A stretch of DNA of 64,000 nt from Polynucleobacter necessarius (GTDB lineage Bacteria > Pseudomonadota > Gammaproteobacteria > Burkholderiales > Burkholderiaceae), in NCBI RefSeq assembly GCF_900095205.1, contig NZ_LT606951.1, positions 930,001 to 994,000 of the forward strand, given 5' to 3'. Positions 53,732 through 62,666 of the stretch are shown one piece after another. Below the pieces are notes generated by a model that was not told where the DNA came from, made no database searches, and saw only the letters and a list, made by a program, of their open reading frames with translations. The translations under genes and the position numbers were made by a program. The first letter of the stretch is position 1; every line of letters starts with the position of its first letter.

Positions 53732-54061
53732 GGCAATTCCTTAATTATTAATTAAATTTCAATCCTTTGGTGCTACGATTTAATGGCTTCTGATACAAGC
53801 GTTTATGACACATTCGATGGATTTTTCTTTGAATGCTTTTTGCAATTCATTCGAAAAAACTGATCAAAAAAATGGCTCTTCATTACAGCAACATTCAAAA
53901 ATTAATCGCCATGAGGATGGGAAATTAAAAAGATGGTCCTAAGAACGAGATAATGTTTTTAGGCTTTATGGAACAGATATGGCACAAATCAGCCCATCAG
54001 GAGCAATCGATTAACAAATCCCAAAACCTCAAATAAATCAATTACTTAGGGTTTCTTAATA
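53732..54061. other. AT-rich gene-free stretch
   Basis: No coding frame I can support on either strand. It should contain the promoter for the coiled-coil/PPK2 pair (just above 53731, AT-rich TTAATTATTAATTAA tract). Otherwise nothing recognised. Confidence 0.5.
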
Positions 54062-54247
54062 TTATTCTGGGTGGAAGTTATTGCTGGCCATGAAACTGAT
54101 AGTGCGCTCAAAGTCTAAGATGCGGATGTAACGCCAAGCAATATCATGATATTTGCTATCCAAGTAACCAATAGCGACTTCAGGAGTCCTTTTGGACAAG
54201 TCGATCTGTTGAATTGCGCGGGCCCAATGTTTAAGTCTTGTTGACAT
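54062..54247 (-). CDS. Hypothetical 61-residue protein
   Basis: Start chosen at ATG 54247 (MSTRLKHWARAIQQ) because GGAGGT lies eight bases upstream; an ATG 21 bases earlier would place that RBS inside the gene. The peptide is basic at the start and aromatic-rich later (DIAWRYIRILDFERT). No signal peptide or known motif. Not recognised, but the strong RBS supports translation. Confidence 0.6.
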   Translation of the reverse strand: MSTRLKHWARAIQQIDLSKRTPEVAIGYLDSKYHDIAWRYIRILDFERTISFMASNNFHPE

Positions 54248-54347
54248 ATTTGCTACCTCCATGAGCATACAGTGTATGGAAAAGAGGGCGAGATGACACG
54301 AATTACAAAATATTTAGTAAATATTTATTAAAAAACTGACTTTTTAC

Positions 54348-55766
54348 CTATATGGAGACAACTTTATTGGGATTTAGGATATTTTGAGGGTCTAGAGCTC
54401 TTTTAAGAGTCTTCATGAGTTCGTGGGCGACTTCACCCTTGTGAGCCCTTAATCCATCCAATTTGAGCTGTCCAACCCCATGCTCTGCGGAAATGGAGCC
54501 TTTGCATCGCTCAACCTGCCCATAAACCAGCTCACGAATGGGTTTTTCATTCGTTTCGTTAAAAAATCTAGGGTCGATGCCAAGGGGTGGGGCAATGTTG
54601 TAATGCAAGTTTCCATCGCCCAAATGGCCAAAATTGATGATTCTGACCCCAGGGAATCTTTCCCTCATTAATTGATCTGTTTCACTGATAAAGGAATCAA
54701 GGAAAGATAGGGGGATGGTGATGTCATGCTTCAGGTTCGCGCCTTCTTCGGCTTGCGCAAGGGTAATGTGTTCACGCATCTGCCAAAATGTATTTGCTTG
54801 ACTTAGATTGCTAGCGATCACGGCGTCACTAATGAGCTGCGCCTCAAAAGCCTCCTCCAGGATAGTCTCCAATAATTGCCTTACATGAGTCTCACTTTCG
54901 TGATCAGACAGCTCAATTAAAACTGTATAAGGCAGGTTACCTTGAAGCGGGTTGGCCATCTGCGGAAAGTGTTTTTCATTCAAATCCAAAGACTCTTGCG
55001 TCATCATCTCAAAACCCGTGAGCAATGACGTTGCTCTTTTTTGGAATAAATTGAGGAGCGCTATCGTAGAGGCAATGTTATCGGTAGCAACTAAGGTGGT
55101 CCATTGCGATATGGGCAGGGGGTAAAGCTTCATGACTGCAGCAGTAATGATTCCCAGGGTGCCCTCAGATCCAACAAACAAATCCCTCAGATCGTAGCCA
55201 GTGTTATCTTTGCGCAAGTCTTTCATGCCATCCCAAATATCACCACTAGCAGTGACAACTTCGAGACCCAAACACAAATCGCGTGCATTGCCATAGCGCA
55301 ATACGTTAGTTCCACCAGCATTGGTTGCCAAGTTGCCACCAATCATGCAGCTTCCCTCGGCACCAAGACTGAGTGGGAATAGAAAGCCATAATTAGCTGC
55401 TTCTTCTTGTACAGCTTGCAAAATACAACCGGCTTCAAGCGTTATGGTTTGATTGGCAACATCGATTTCCCTTATCTGATTCATGCGCTTAAAGTTCATG
55501 ATGATTTGGTTGCCAATGTTGTCGGGAGTGGCACCACCACAAAAGCCAGTGTGGCCACCCTGTGGAACGATAGATACGTTGTTCGCCGCACATAGTTTTA
55601 CGATCTGAGCAACTTCATCACTCGCACCTGGAAGCACTACCGCTTGAGCTTTGCCAGTAAAACGCTTACGCCAATCAGTTTGATAGGGTGCCTTATCTAC
55701 TTCCTCAATCAGAACGTATTTCTGATCAAGAATATTCTTTATTTCGTTAATGAATGAGTTAGTCAT
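54348..55766 (-). CDS. FAD-linked oxidase (GlcD / D-lactate or D-2-hydroxyglutarate dehydrogenase family)
   Basis: Intact, 472 residues from ATG 55766 (MTNSFINEIKNILD), which overlaps the DUF2069 stop by four bases; an upstream in-frame extension lies inside that gene and is rejected. FAD_binding_4 domain with VPQGGHTGFCGGATP (pyrophosphate loop) and MIGGNLATNAGGTNVLRYG, and a C-terminal FAD-oxidase domain with NFGHLGDGNLHYN and the terminal SAEHGVG motif. It oxidises a D-2-hydroxy acid; which one cannot be told. Confidence 0.9.
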   Translation of the reverse strand: MTNSFINEIKNILDQKYVLIEEVDKAPYQTDWRKRFTGKAQAVVLPGASDEVAQIVKLCAANNVSIVPQGGHTGFCGGATPDNIGNQIIMNFKRMNQIREIDVANQTITLEAGCILQAVQEEAANYGFLFPLSLGAEGSCMIGGNLATNAGGTNVLRYGNARDLCLGLEVVTASGDIWDGMKDLRKDNTGYDLRDLFVGSEGTLGIITAAVMKLYPLPISQWTTLVATDNIASTIALLNLFQKRATSLLTGFEMMTQESLDLNEKHFPQMANPLQGNLPYTVLIELSDHESETHVRQLLETILEEAFEAQLISDAVIASNLSQANTFWQMREHITLAQAEEGANLKHDITIPLSFLDSFISETDQLMRERFPGVRIINFGHLGDGNLHYNIAPPLGIDPRFFNETNEKPIRELVYGQVERCKGSISAEHGVGQLKLDGLRAHKGEVAHELMKTLKRALDPQNILNPNKVVSI

Positions 55767-56161
55767 TGCTGAGCTTCGCGCTGTTTCTTTAACAGTTTTG
55801 CTTCTTTTTTTATCGGCTTCAAGTAAATCAATAAACAGATAAATCCAATGGTTGCAAGCATAGTCTCGAGAAGAGCAAGCCAAAAATTAGCGCCTGTTTC
55901 TAGAATGCGAACTAATCCTTCAGTGATATATAGCAGTATCAACATGGAAGCCCATTGCATGGTGTAAACCTTACCTTTCCATAATCCTGGGATGGCAAAT
56001 AGTAGTGGTATCCCTTTTAAAATTAGCCAGGAACCGCCTGGCCTTAGTGGCGAGATAAACCATTCCCAGCAAACGCAGATAATAAATAAACCCACAAATG
56101 CTGCAGTAGCTAAAAGTTGATAAGGATTTTTTTCAAGAATTTTTTTAATCATGTTGAGCAA
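55763..56161 (-). CDS. DUF2069 membrane protein
   Basis: Intact 132-residue inner-membrane protein with about four hydrophobic helices and the family WEWFISPLRPGGSWLILKGIPLL core. Function unknown. It starts one base after the wrbA stop and overlaps the FAD oxidase start, so wrbA-DUF2069-oxidase form an operon. Confidence 0.88.
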   Translation of the reverse strand: MLNMIKKILEKNPYQLLATAAFVGLFIICVCWEWFISPLRPGGSWLILKGIPLLFAIPGLWKGKVYTMQWASMLILLYITEGLVRILETGANFWLALLETMLATIGFICLLIYLKPIKKEAKLLKKQREAQQ

Positions 56162-56782
56162 TTAATGCTTTTCTTTATTGTTATGGAGCATTAAGGCAGT
56201 TAGCGCAAGTCTCTTTCCTTGGGCCTTCGCTAGACGTTGTTCTTCAGGACTAATTGGGGCACGTCCATCAGCATGAGCAAGGTGCGTCACGCCATATGGA
56301 CTTCCACCAGTGCTAGAAGCCATTAAATTTGGCTCGCTATAAGGAATACCCATCAGCATCATGCCATGGTGAAAGAGAGGGATCATCATGGTTAAGAGTG
56401 TGCTTTCTTGACCACCATGCATACTCCCGGTGCTAGTAAAAACACACGCCGGTTTACCAATCAAGGCTCCATTCATCCATTCTGATGAACTGCCATCCCA
56501 AAAGTATTTCATCGGCGCAGCCATATTGCCAAAACGTGTGGGCGACCCAAGAGCCAAGCCGACACATTCTTGTAAATCCGAATATTCGACATAAGGCGCG
56601 CCTCCTTGAGGAACCGTTGCTTCGGCAGCCTCGCAAACTGTTGAAACGGCTGGAACAGTTCGGAGGCGGGCGTTTACCCCGGGAACACTCTCGATTCCTT
56701 CAGCAATCAGTCGTGCTAAATCCTTGGTTGCACCATAACGGGAGTAGTACAAAACTAAAATATCGTGTTGGCTCATATTCAT
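56162..56782 (-). CDS. wrbA: NAD(P)H:quinone oxidoreductase, WrbA type
   Basis: FMN-dependent two-electron quinone reductase. Intact, 206 residues: N-terminal FMN phosphate loop YYSRYGATKDLA, GSPTRFGNMAAPMKYFWD, TSTGSMHGGQESTLL, and C-terminal GSPYGVTH with RLAKAQGKRLA. Start at 56782 or the second Met (56776). It is only 16 bp from the divergent YihY gene. Confidence 0.94.
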   Translation of the reverse strand: MNMSQHDILVLYYSRYGATKDLARLIAEGIESVPGVNARLRTVPAVSTVCEAAEATVPQGGAPYVEYSDLQECVGLALGSPTRFGNMAAPMKYFWDGSSSEWMNGALIGKPACVFTSTGSMHGGQESTLLTMMIPLFHHGMMLMGIPYSEPNLMASSTGGSPYGVTHLAHADGRAPISPEEQRLAKAQGKRLALTALMLHNNKEKH

Positions 56783-56798
56783 CTCTTATGATAAAGCG

Positions 56799-57636
56799 AT
56801 GCGCATTATTCGTAATCCTCAATTATGGCTCTCCCTAGGCAAAGAGATCTGGGAGCGCAATCGCGACCAAAATTTGAAGCAAATCGCCGCAAGCCTCTCA
56901 TTTACGACCACTTTATCCATCATACCGATGGTTACTGTGGCGACCATTCTGATCGGTTATCTACCAAGTGTCATACAAGTAAAAAATGTATTTAGAACTT
57001 GGTTACTTGAAACCTACATGCCGGGCAGCCTAAATCAACAAGTTTTTATTTATTTGGATCAGTTTTCTGCTCAAGCACGGAGTCTAACGTATTTAGGTTT
57101 GCTTGGCTTATTGGTAACAACAATCATGACATTGGCCGTCATCGAGGATGCGTTCAATCATATTTTCAAAGTAGAGCTAAAGAGGCCAATCCTAAAAAAG
57201 CGCTAATTTATGGGGCTGCGACCTTTTTAGGGCCATTGCTTCTGGGTGTTGGCATCTATTTAAGCGGGGTTTTATTTAGTGCTTCGGAAGGGTGGATCAA
57301 AGCTGTCTCACTTGGGTTCCGTTTAGTAGCCACATTTGCGCCCATATTGCTCGCAATTGGGGTATATGCAGTTGTTTATAAGATTCTGCCTTATGCCAAG
57401 GTCACCTGGAGAGATGCTTTTACAGGCGCTTACATTTATTTGAGCTGATGAAGTTTGGCTTTGCAATTTTTCTGAGCCACACCGCTTTCTATAAAACAGT
57501 CTATGGCGCCTTTGCCATCTTTCCCTTAGGTCTTGTTTGGATCTACCTAACTTGGTGGATAACCCTAGCTGGAGCCGTTCTAGTAGCCAACTTACCTAAT
57601 ATCCGGAATGGTCTCATTAGGGTTATTCGTTACTAA
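56799..57636 (+). pseudogene. YihY/BrkB-family membrane protein, broken
   Basis: Family once called ribonuclease BN; now regarded as membrane protein of unknown function. First frame has AASLSFTTTLSIIPMVTV and IMTLAVIEDAFNHIF, ending at 57206. A 1-nt shift near 57200 leads to FLGPLLLGVGIYLSG ... YKILPYAKVTWRDAFTGAYI, ending at 57448, where a second shift follows; the last part (FAIFLSHTAFYKTVYGAFAIFPLGLVWIYLTWWI) runs to 57636. Two frameshifts. Confidence 0.88.
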
Positions 57637-57715
57637 AAGTCGCCTCTAAACCCTTGATTCAAAGAGGGCTTAAGTCTATATTGAGGGAATAAATGTTTTG
57701 CTTTTCGGAGACCAA

Positions 57716-58171
57716 ATGAAAGTTCGTGACATATTACGCGTTAAAGGGGGCACCCTTTTTACTGTAGCCCCTGATACCGCTCTGCAAACAGCAGTGCTTG
57801 TCATGAGCGAGCACGATATCGGTTCTTTGGTGGTTATGGAATACGACAAGTTGGTGGGCATTCTGACCTTCCGCGAAGTGATTGCTGCTTTGGCTAAACA
57901 CCATGGCAAGCTTGAGGGTCTTCAAGTCAGCTCGGTGATGAATCAAAAGCCATTAACTTGCAATATGGAAACTGAAATTGATGAAGTCCGTCGCATGATG
58001 TTGGTTGATCATGCTCGTTATTTACCCGTGGTTGATCAAAAGATGTTGATGGGTGTGATTTCTTTCTACGACGTGGCGAAATCGGTGGTCGAGGCCCAAG
58101 ATTTTGAGAACACCATGTTAAAAGCCTATATTAGAGATTGGCCCGAAGATACCGAAAAGGCTGCTTCCTAA
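57716..58171 (+). CDS. CBS-domain pair protein
   Basis: Intact, 151 residues. Two CBS motifs (about residues 8-60 and 72-130), e.g. SEHDIGSLVVMEYDKLVGILTFREV and DHARYLPVVDQKMLMGVISFYDV. Such stand-alone pairs bind adenosyl nucleotides and act as energy sensors, partner unknown. ATG 57716 is chosen because GGAG lies a few bases upstream; an in-frame ATG at 57698 is less likely. Confidence 0.87.
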   Translation: MKVRDILRVKGGTLFTVAPDTALQTAVLVMSEHDIGSLVVMEYDKLVGILTFREVIAALAKHHGKLEGLQVSSVMNQKPLTCNMETEIDEVRRMMLVDHARYLPVVDQKMLMGVISFYDVAKSVVEAQDFENTMLKAYIRDWPEDTEKAAS

Positions 58172-58214
58172 GTTGTTCTAGCCGTATTTTTCCTACAAAT
58201 GACATAATGTGGTT

Positions 58215-59330
58215 ATGTCAGGAAATACTTTAGGCCTTTTTTTTACTGTTACCACCTTTGGTGAATCTCATGGTCCTGCAATTGGGGCCGTTGTTGATGG
58301 CTGCCCTCCAGGAATGAGTTTGTCGGAATCCGATATTCAATTCGATTTGGATCGCCGCAAACCAGGCATCTCACGCCATGTAACTCAACGCAAGGAAGAG
58401 GATAGGGTTGAAATTCTCTCAGGCGTTTTTGAGGGCAAAACTACGGGTACACCTATTGCGCTGTTGATTCGAAATACTGATCAGCGAAGTCAAGACTACG
58501 GCGATATCTTGCAAACTTTTCGCCCTGGTCACGCTGACTATGCCTATCAGCAAAAGTATGGCATTCGCGATCCCCGCGGAGGCGGTCGCTCATCCGCACG
58601 CTTGACTGCTCCCGTTGTTGCTGCTGCAGCTATTGCCAAAAAGTGGTTGCGTGAAAAGTATGGCACCGAGTTTTATGGCTACATGAGCCAATTAGGTGAA
58701 AAAGAAATTCCATTCAAGGATATTTCACATATTGGCAGCAATCCATTTTTCGCTGCCAATGCTGAAATCATTCCTGAACTCGAAAGTTACATGGATGAAC
58801 TTCGCAAGGCAGGGGACTCTTGTGGAGCGCGCATAGAGGTTCGTGCCCGCAATGTTCCAACTGGACTAGGTGAGCCTTTATTTGACAAGCTTGATGCAGA
58901 TATTGCGCATGCCATGATGGGCATCAATGCGGTAAAAGGTGTTGAAATTGGTGCCGGCTTTAAATCAGTTTCCCAACGCGGCAGTGAACATGGTGATGAA
59001 CTTCATCCTGGCGGATTTGCTACCAATAATTCTGGCGGCACTTTAGGCGGGATTAGTAGCGGCCAAGATTTACGCATCTCTATTGCCATCAAACCGACCT
59101 CTAGCATTATGAGTCCAAAGCAGTCTGTAGACTTAGACGGAAACCCAATTACCGTGCAAACGAAAGGGCGCCATGATCCTTGTGTTGGTATTCGGGCAAC
59201 ACCAATTGCGGAAGCAATGCTAGCACTCGTATTAATGGATCATGCGTTACGTTATCGCGCACAGTGTGCTGACGTATCTTCGCCTGCGGCTTCTATTCTA
59301 GCATCGCAACCGGGCCCCTACCGCGACTAA
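58215..59330 (+). CDS. aroC: Chorismate synthase
   Basis: Final step of the shikimate pathway; needs reduced FMN. Intact, 371 residues from ATG 58215 ([20 protein letters not shown]). Signature motifs: [40 protein letters not shown], and the C-terminal [21 protein letters not shown] six bases upstream is an alternative start. Conservation implies aromatic compounds are still made. Confidence 0.96.
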   Translation: MSGNTLGLFFTVTTFGESHGPAIGAVVDGCPPGMSLSESDIQFDLDRRKPGISRHVTQRKEEDRVEILSGVFEGKTTGTPIALLIRNTDQRSQDYGDILQTFRPGHADYAYQQKYGIRDPRGGGRSSARLTAPVVAAAAIAKKWLREKYGTEFYGYMSQLGEKEIPFKDISHIGSNPFFAANAEIIPELESYMDELRKAGDSCGARIEVRARNVPTGLGEPLFDKLDADIAHAMMGINAVKGVEIGAGFKSVSQRGSEHGDELHPGGFATNNSGGTLGGISSGQDLRISIAIKPTSSIMSPKQSVDLDGNPITVQTKGRHDPCVGIRATPIAEAMLALVLMDHALRYRAQCADVSSPAASILASQPGPYRD

Positions 59331-59343
59331 TTTGGCTTATTAA

Positions 59344-60509
59344 ATGACGCCTTCGCTTCGCGCTGGGCATTCGGGTCCTTTTTCTTTTTATATTTTGCTT
59401 ATGTGGGACTTGTGTCTCCATATGCAAGCTTATTCTTTTTGGATCGCGGCTTTAGCGTTATAGAAATTGCTGCACTCATGTCCATGGTGCAGATCACCCG
59501 AATTGTTGGACCTTTCTCATGGGGATGGCTGTCAGACTACCTCTCAAATCGAATTGGCATTATTCGTTTTTGTGCATGCCTAGCCGCCATCATTTTTTTA
59601 TGTATCTTTTTTTGCAAAGCTACATCAGCTTTTTTATATGGATGTTTGTTCTACACACCATTCTCAGCAGCTTGATGCCTCTTGGTGAATCAGCAACCAT
59701 TCATGCTTCATACAAAGATAACTCGTTTGATAAACGTTATGGGTCGCCTGCGTCTTGGGGGGTCTATCGGCTTTATTGCCATGGTTCTCCTTGCTGGGGA
59801 GCTATTCCAACGAAAGACTATCGAACTCTATCCGATAGTAGGTACAGTAAGTTTTGGGAGCATTAGCCCTGATAACCTTTTGTCTGCACGAGCCCAAGAT
59901 GGAGCATCGCAAAATGGTAAAAGGAGAGTTATTAGTAGTTTTATTTAATCCGGATGTACGTTGGTTTTTAGTCTCTGGCTTTTTTATGATCTTTGCCCAT
60001 GCCTCTTTGTATGTTTTTTATTCTTTATATCTAGCTGACCTGGGTTACAACAAATTTCAGATTGGTCTTTTTTGGGCGCTAGGAGTTTTTGCAGAAGTAG
60101 TTTTCTTCTATTTTCAAAGCAAGGTTTTGAGTAGACTTGATGCGGAAGTCATTTTGCAGGCTGCTTTTGGAATCGGTGTGATCCGTTTTGTCCTGATTGC
60201 CTTTTTTGCCCATAACGTCAATCTTAATTGTGGCGCAATTAATGCATGCGGGCACTTTGCAGCACACCATAGCGCGCTGCTGCCACCAAACTACTTCAAC
60301 GTTGATTTACGGGACCATTACAGAGGGGCCAAGCCCTCATGGCAACTGATTTCATATGGACTTGGTGGAACCCTAGGAGGCTTATTCGCCGGATGGATAT
60401 GGGAAGCATCCCCAGCCCAAGAGATGTCTTTGTCATGTCCGCATTTGCATGCGGACTGGCAGGAATAGCCATCCAAAAACTTAGGCCGCGCCGCTATCCT
60501 GCCAGGTAA
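59344..60509 (+). pseudogene. MFS transporter (MFS_1-like, HcaT family), broken
   Basis: The N-terminal helix (WAFGSFFFLYFAYVGLVSPY) is out of frame with the only nearby ATG at 59344. Helices 1-4 run to 59675 (MVQITRIVGPFSWGWLSDYL), then frames change near 59650, 59840-59870 and 60230-60440. Middle and later helices (FLVSGFFMIFAHASLYVFYSLYL, GLFWALGVFAEVVFF, GLGGTLGGLFAGWIWE) are legible, with an Arg-rich end at 60509. At least four lesions. Substrate unknown. Confidence 0.82.
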
Positions 60510-60515
60510 GCAATC

Positions 60516-61310
60516 TTATTGAATTTTTGCTTTAGCACGAAGTTTTTGCATCATTTCTGAGAACTTCGCCTTTTGCCAGTTCTTGTCAGCCATGATCATT
60601 TGCTTCAATTGATCTTTCATTTCTTCCATACTTGGTGCTTTGACATCGCGTGAATCTACCATCTTGATGATGTGCCAACCAAACTGAGATTTAACTGGTT
60701 TATCTGTAATCTGACCGTTTTTAAGTTGCACCATTGCTTTTGAAAACTCGGGAACCAATGCTTTTTCGGTTACCCAACCCAGATCACCACCATTTTTGGC
60801 TGAACCAGGATCAAGCGATTTCGCTTTTGCAATTTCTTCAAAATTAGCTCCAGCCTTTAATTGAGCCGTGATAGCTTTAGCGCCAGCTTCTTTTTCCACC
60901 AAAATATGCTCAACGTGGTATTCCTTGCCAGTAAACTGCGCCTTAACCGACTTATATGCTGCCTGTAAATCAGCTTCAGCAACGCCTTCTTTCTCAATGA
61001 AGTCTTCAAACACAGCAGCAACCAATACTCCCGCTCGAGCCTGCTCTAGTTGTTCGCGCACTGCTTCTTTTTGAGTCACGCCACGCTTATCTGCCTCTTG
61101 CAAAACTAATTCACGTGTTACTAACATTTCTCGAGCTCGGTCATGAACCTGAGGGGTATTAGGCTGACCAGAGCGTTGTACTAACTTATCCAATTGGGCT
61201 TTCGGAATGGATTTGCCATTCACAATTACCGCATTTTGGGCAAAAGCATGGCTAGATATAAGTGCGGCGCCAAGAAGGCCAATGGTAAATAGTTGTCGTG
61301 TGTTGATCAT
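60516..61310 (-). CDS. Periplasmic peptidyl-prolyl isomerase (parvulin type)
   Basis: Intact, 264 residues. Signal peptide to about residue 24 (ALISSHAFA). SurA/PrsA-like N-terminal helices (LVTRELVLQEADKRGVTQ), then a rotamase domain (about residues 130-225) with YHVEHILVE, ARSLDPGSA-like AKSLDPGSAKNGGDLGWV and SQFGWHIIKM. Probably an outer-membrane protein folding helper. In betaproteobacteria it follows bolA and yciB, as here. Confidence 0.92.
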   Translation of the reverse strand: MINTRQLFTIGLLGAALISSHAFAQNAVIVNGKSIPKAQLDKLVQRSGQPNTPQVHDRAREMLVTRELVLQEADKRGVTQKEAVREQLEQARAGVLVAAVFEDFIEKEGVAEADLQAAYKSVKAQFTGKEYHVEHILVEKEAGAKAITAQLKAGANFEEIAKAKSLDPGSAKNGGDLGWVTEKALVPEFSKAMVQLKNGQITDKPVKSQFGWHIIKMVDSRDVKAPSMEEMKDQLKQMIMADKNWQKAKFSEMMQKLRAKAKIQ

Positions 61311-61360
61311 GGGTATCGAATAATTAAATTTAAAGGAAACAAATCTATTTTAAGGTGGCT

Positions 61361-61648
61361 TTATCCAGCAACCTCATCTGGAGAAAGGGCGGAGATGGTT
61401 AGCGCATGGATTTCTTTAGGGATATGGCGATCTAGAGCTGAATATATGGCTCTATGACGCGCTACTAGGTTTAAACCCTTAAATTCTGGCGCAACAATTT
61501 CCAGCCTAAAGTGGCCACCACCGCTTGCTGCCCCAGCATGACCTGCATGAAGATGGCTTTCATCTTCAATTTTCAGAGTGTGGACCTGAAAGACTTTTCT
61601 TAAATCACTATCAAATGCCGCAATACGAAGCTCATTGTTGGTATTCAT
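61361..61648 (-). CDS. bolA: BolA family protein
   Basis: Intact, 95 residues from ATG 61648, which overlaps the yciB stop by four bases (ATGA). Class II KH-like fold with ESHLHAGHAGAASGGGHFRLEIVAPEFKG (the His/Gly loop) and the RHRAIYSAL helix. BolA proteins pair with monothiol glutaredoxins in iron-sulfur handling. Confidence 0.92.
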   Translation of the reverse strand: MNTNNELRIAAFDSDLRKVFQVHTLKIEDESHLHAGHAGAASGGGHFRLEIVAPEFKGLNLVARHRAIYSALDRHIPKEIHALTISALSPDEVAG

Positions 61649-62193
61649 TCGCTTGGATGCTCCATATGACGGGATAGCCAAATACCCTGAATAATGACAA
61701 AAACCAGGAGAAGGCCGGTGCTACCGAATAACTTAAAGTTAACCCATGTTTCTTCGGAGTACTCAAATGCAATATACAGATTGAGTGCGCCCATTAAAAA
61801 GAAGAAGGCAGCCCAAGCCATATTTAATCGATGCCAAATGGAGTGAGCAGAATTAGCCTTTAGCGTGACTTGTTTACCGATTAAGACCTGAATCCAATTT
61901 TTTTGAAAAAATTGAGCGCTAATAAATAGTGCTCCAGAAAATAGCCAATAAAGGGCAGTTGGCTTTAACTGAATAAATGTTTTGTCATGTAAAAATATAG
62001 TTAGGCTGCCAAAGACAAGAATCATCACCAAGCTAACCCATTGCATCGCATCTATCTTGCGATGGCGGTAATAGACCCACAGTATTTGTCCTATGGTCGC
62101 AACCATTGCAACAATGGTGGCAGTGTAAGTATCACCAAATTTGAAGGCTATAAAAAAGAGGATGATGGGGAAGAGGTCAAATAAAAATTTCAT
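61645..62193 (-). CDS. yciB: Inner-membrane septation protein A (YciB/IspZ)
   Basis: Intact, 182 residues, five predicted membrane helices. Family starts MKFLFDLFPIILFF and carries WVNFKLFGSTGLLLVF near the C-terminus. Implicated in cell envelope and septation in enterics. Operon with bolA and the PPIase downstream, msrB upstream. Confidence 0.93.
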   Translation of the reverse strand: MKFLFDLFPIILFFIAFKFGDTYTATIVAMVATIGQILWVYYRHRKIDAMQWVSLVMILVFGSLTIFLHDKTFIQLKPTALYWLFSGALFISAQFFQKNWIQVLIGKQVTLKANSAHSIWHRLNMAWAAFFFLMGALNLYIAFEYSEETWVNFKLFGSTGLLLVFVIIQGIWLSRHMEHPSE

Positions 62194-62215
62194 TTACGAA
62201 TTATCCAGTAATTTT

Positions 62216-62629
62216 TTATTCGAGATCTTTTATAGGGACCGCATTTTTACTAGGCTCAAAGGTCAATGAAGCGGAGTTAATGCAATAGCGAAGCCCAGTA
62301 GGCATGGGACCATCGTCAAATACGTGCCCTAAATGCGCATCACAGTTGGCGCAACGCACTTCAGTGCGGATCATGCCATGACTGGTATCACGTACTTCTT
62401 TTATGGATGCCGGCGCTTCGGGGGCGTTATAACTGGGCCACCCGCAACCCGCATCAAATTTGGTTTCCGATAAAAAGAGGGGGGTTTCGCAACAAATGCA
62501 TTTGTAACTACCTCGATCCCAGTGATCCCAGTACTTGCCAGTAAATGGACGTTCAGTAGCAGCTTCGCGTGTAACGCGGTACTCAACATCACTGAGTAGT
62601 TGCCTATATTCTTGGTCAGTTTTTTTCAT
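62216..62629 (-). CDS. msrB: Peptide-methionine (R)-S-oxide reductase
   Basis: Repairs R-methionine sulfoxide in proteins. Intact, 137 residues. Zinc Cys pairs CICC and CANC, substrate region [10 protein letters not shown], and the catalytic Cys in [12 protein letters not shown] 22-bp gap separates it from yciB. The upstream gene on this strand is the broken selO. Confidence 0.94.
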   Translation of the reverse strand: MKKTDQEYRQLLSDVEYRVTREAATERPFTGKYWDHWDRGSYKCICCETPLFLSETKFDAGCGWPSYNAPEAPASIKEVRDTSHGMIRTEVRCANCDAHLGHVFDDGPMPTGLRYCINSASLTFEPSKNAVPIKDLE

Positions 62630-62666
62630 AAATGTTCTAAGAGGATGATTTGCTTTTTACGAAGAG

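Noticed and set aside
53808..53900. Short open frame MASDTSVYD... at 53783 onward
   Set aside because: Only about 26 codons, no RBS and no similarity I can recognise.
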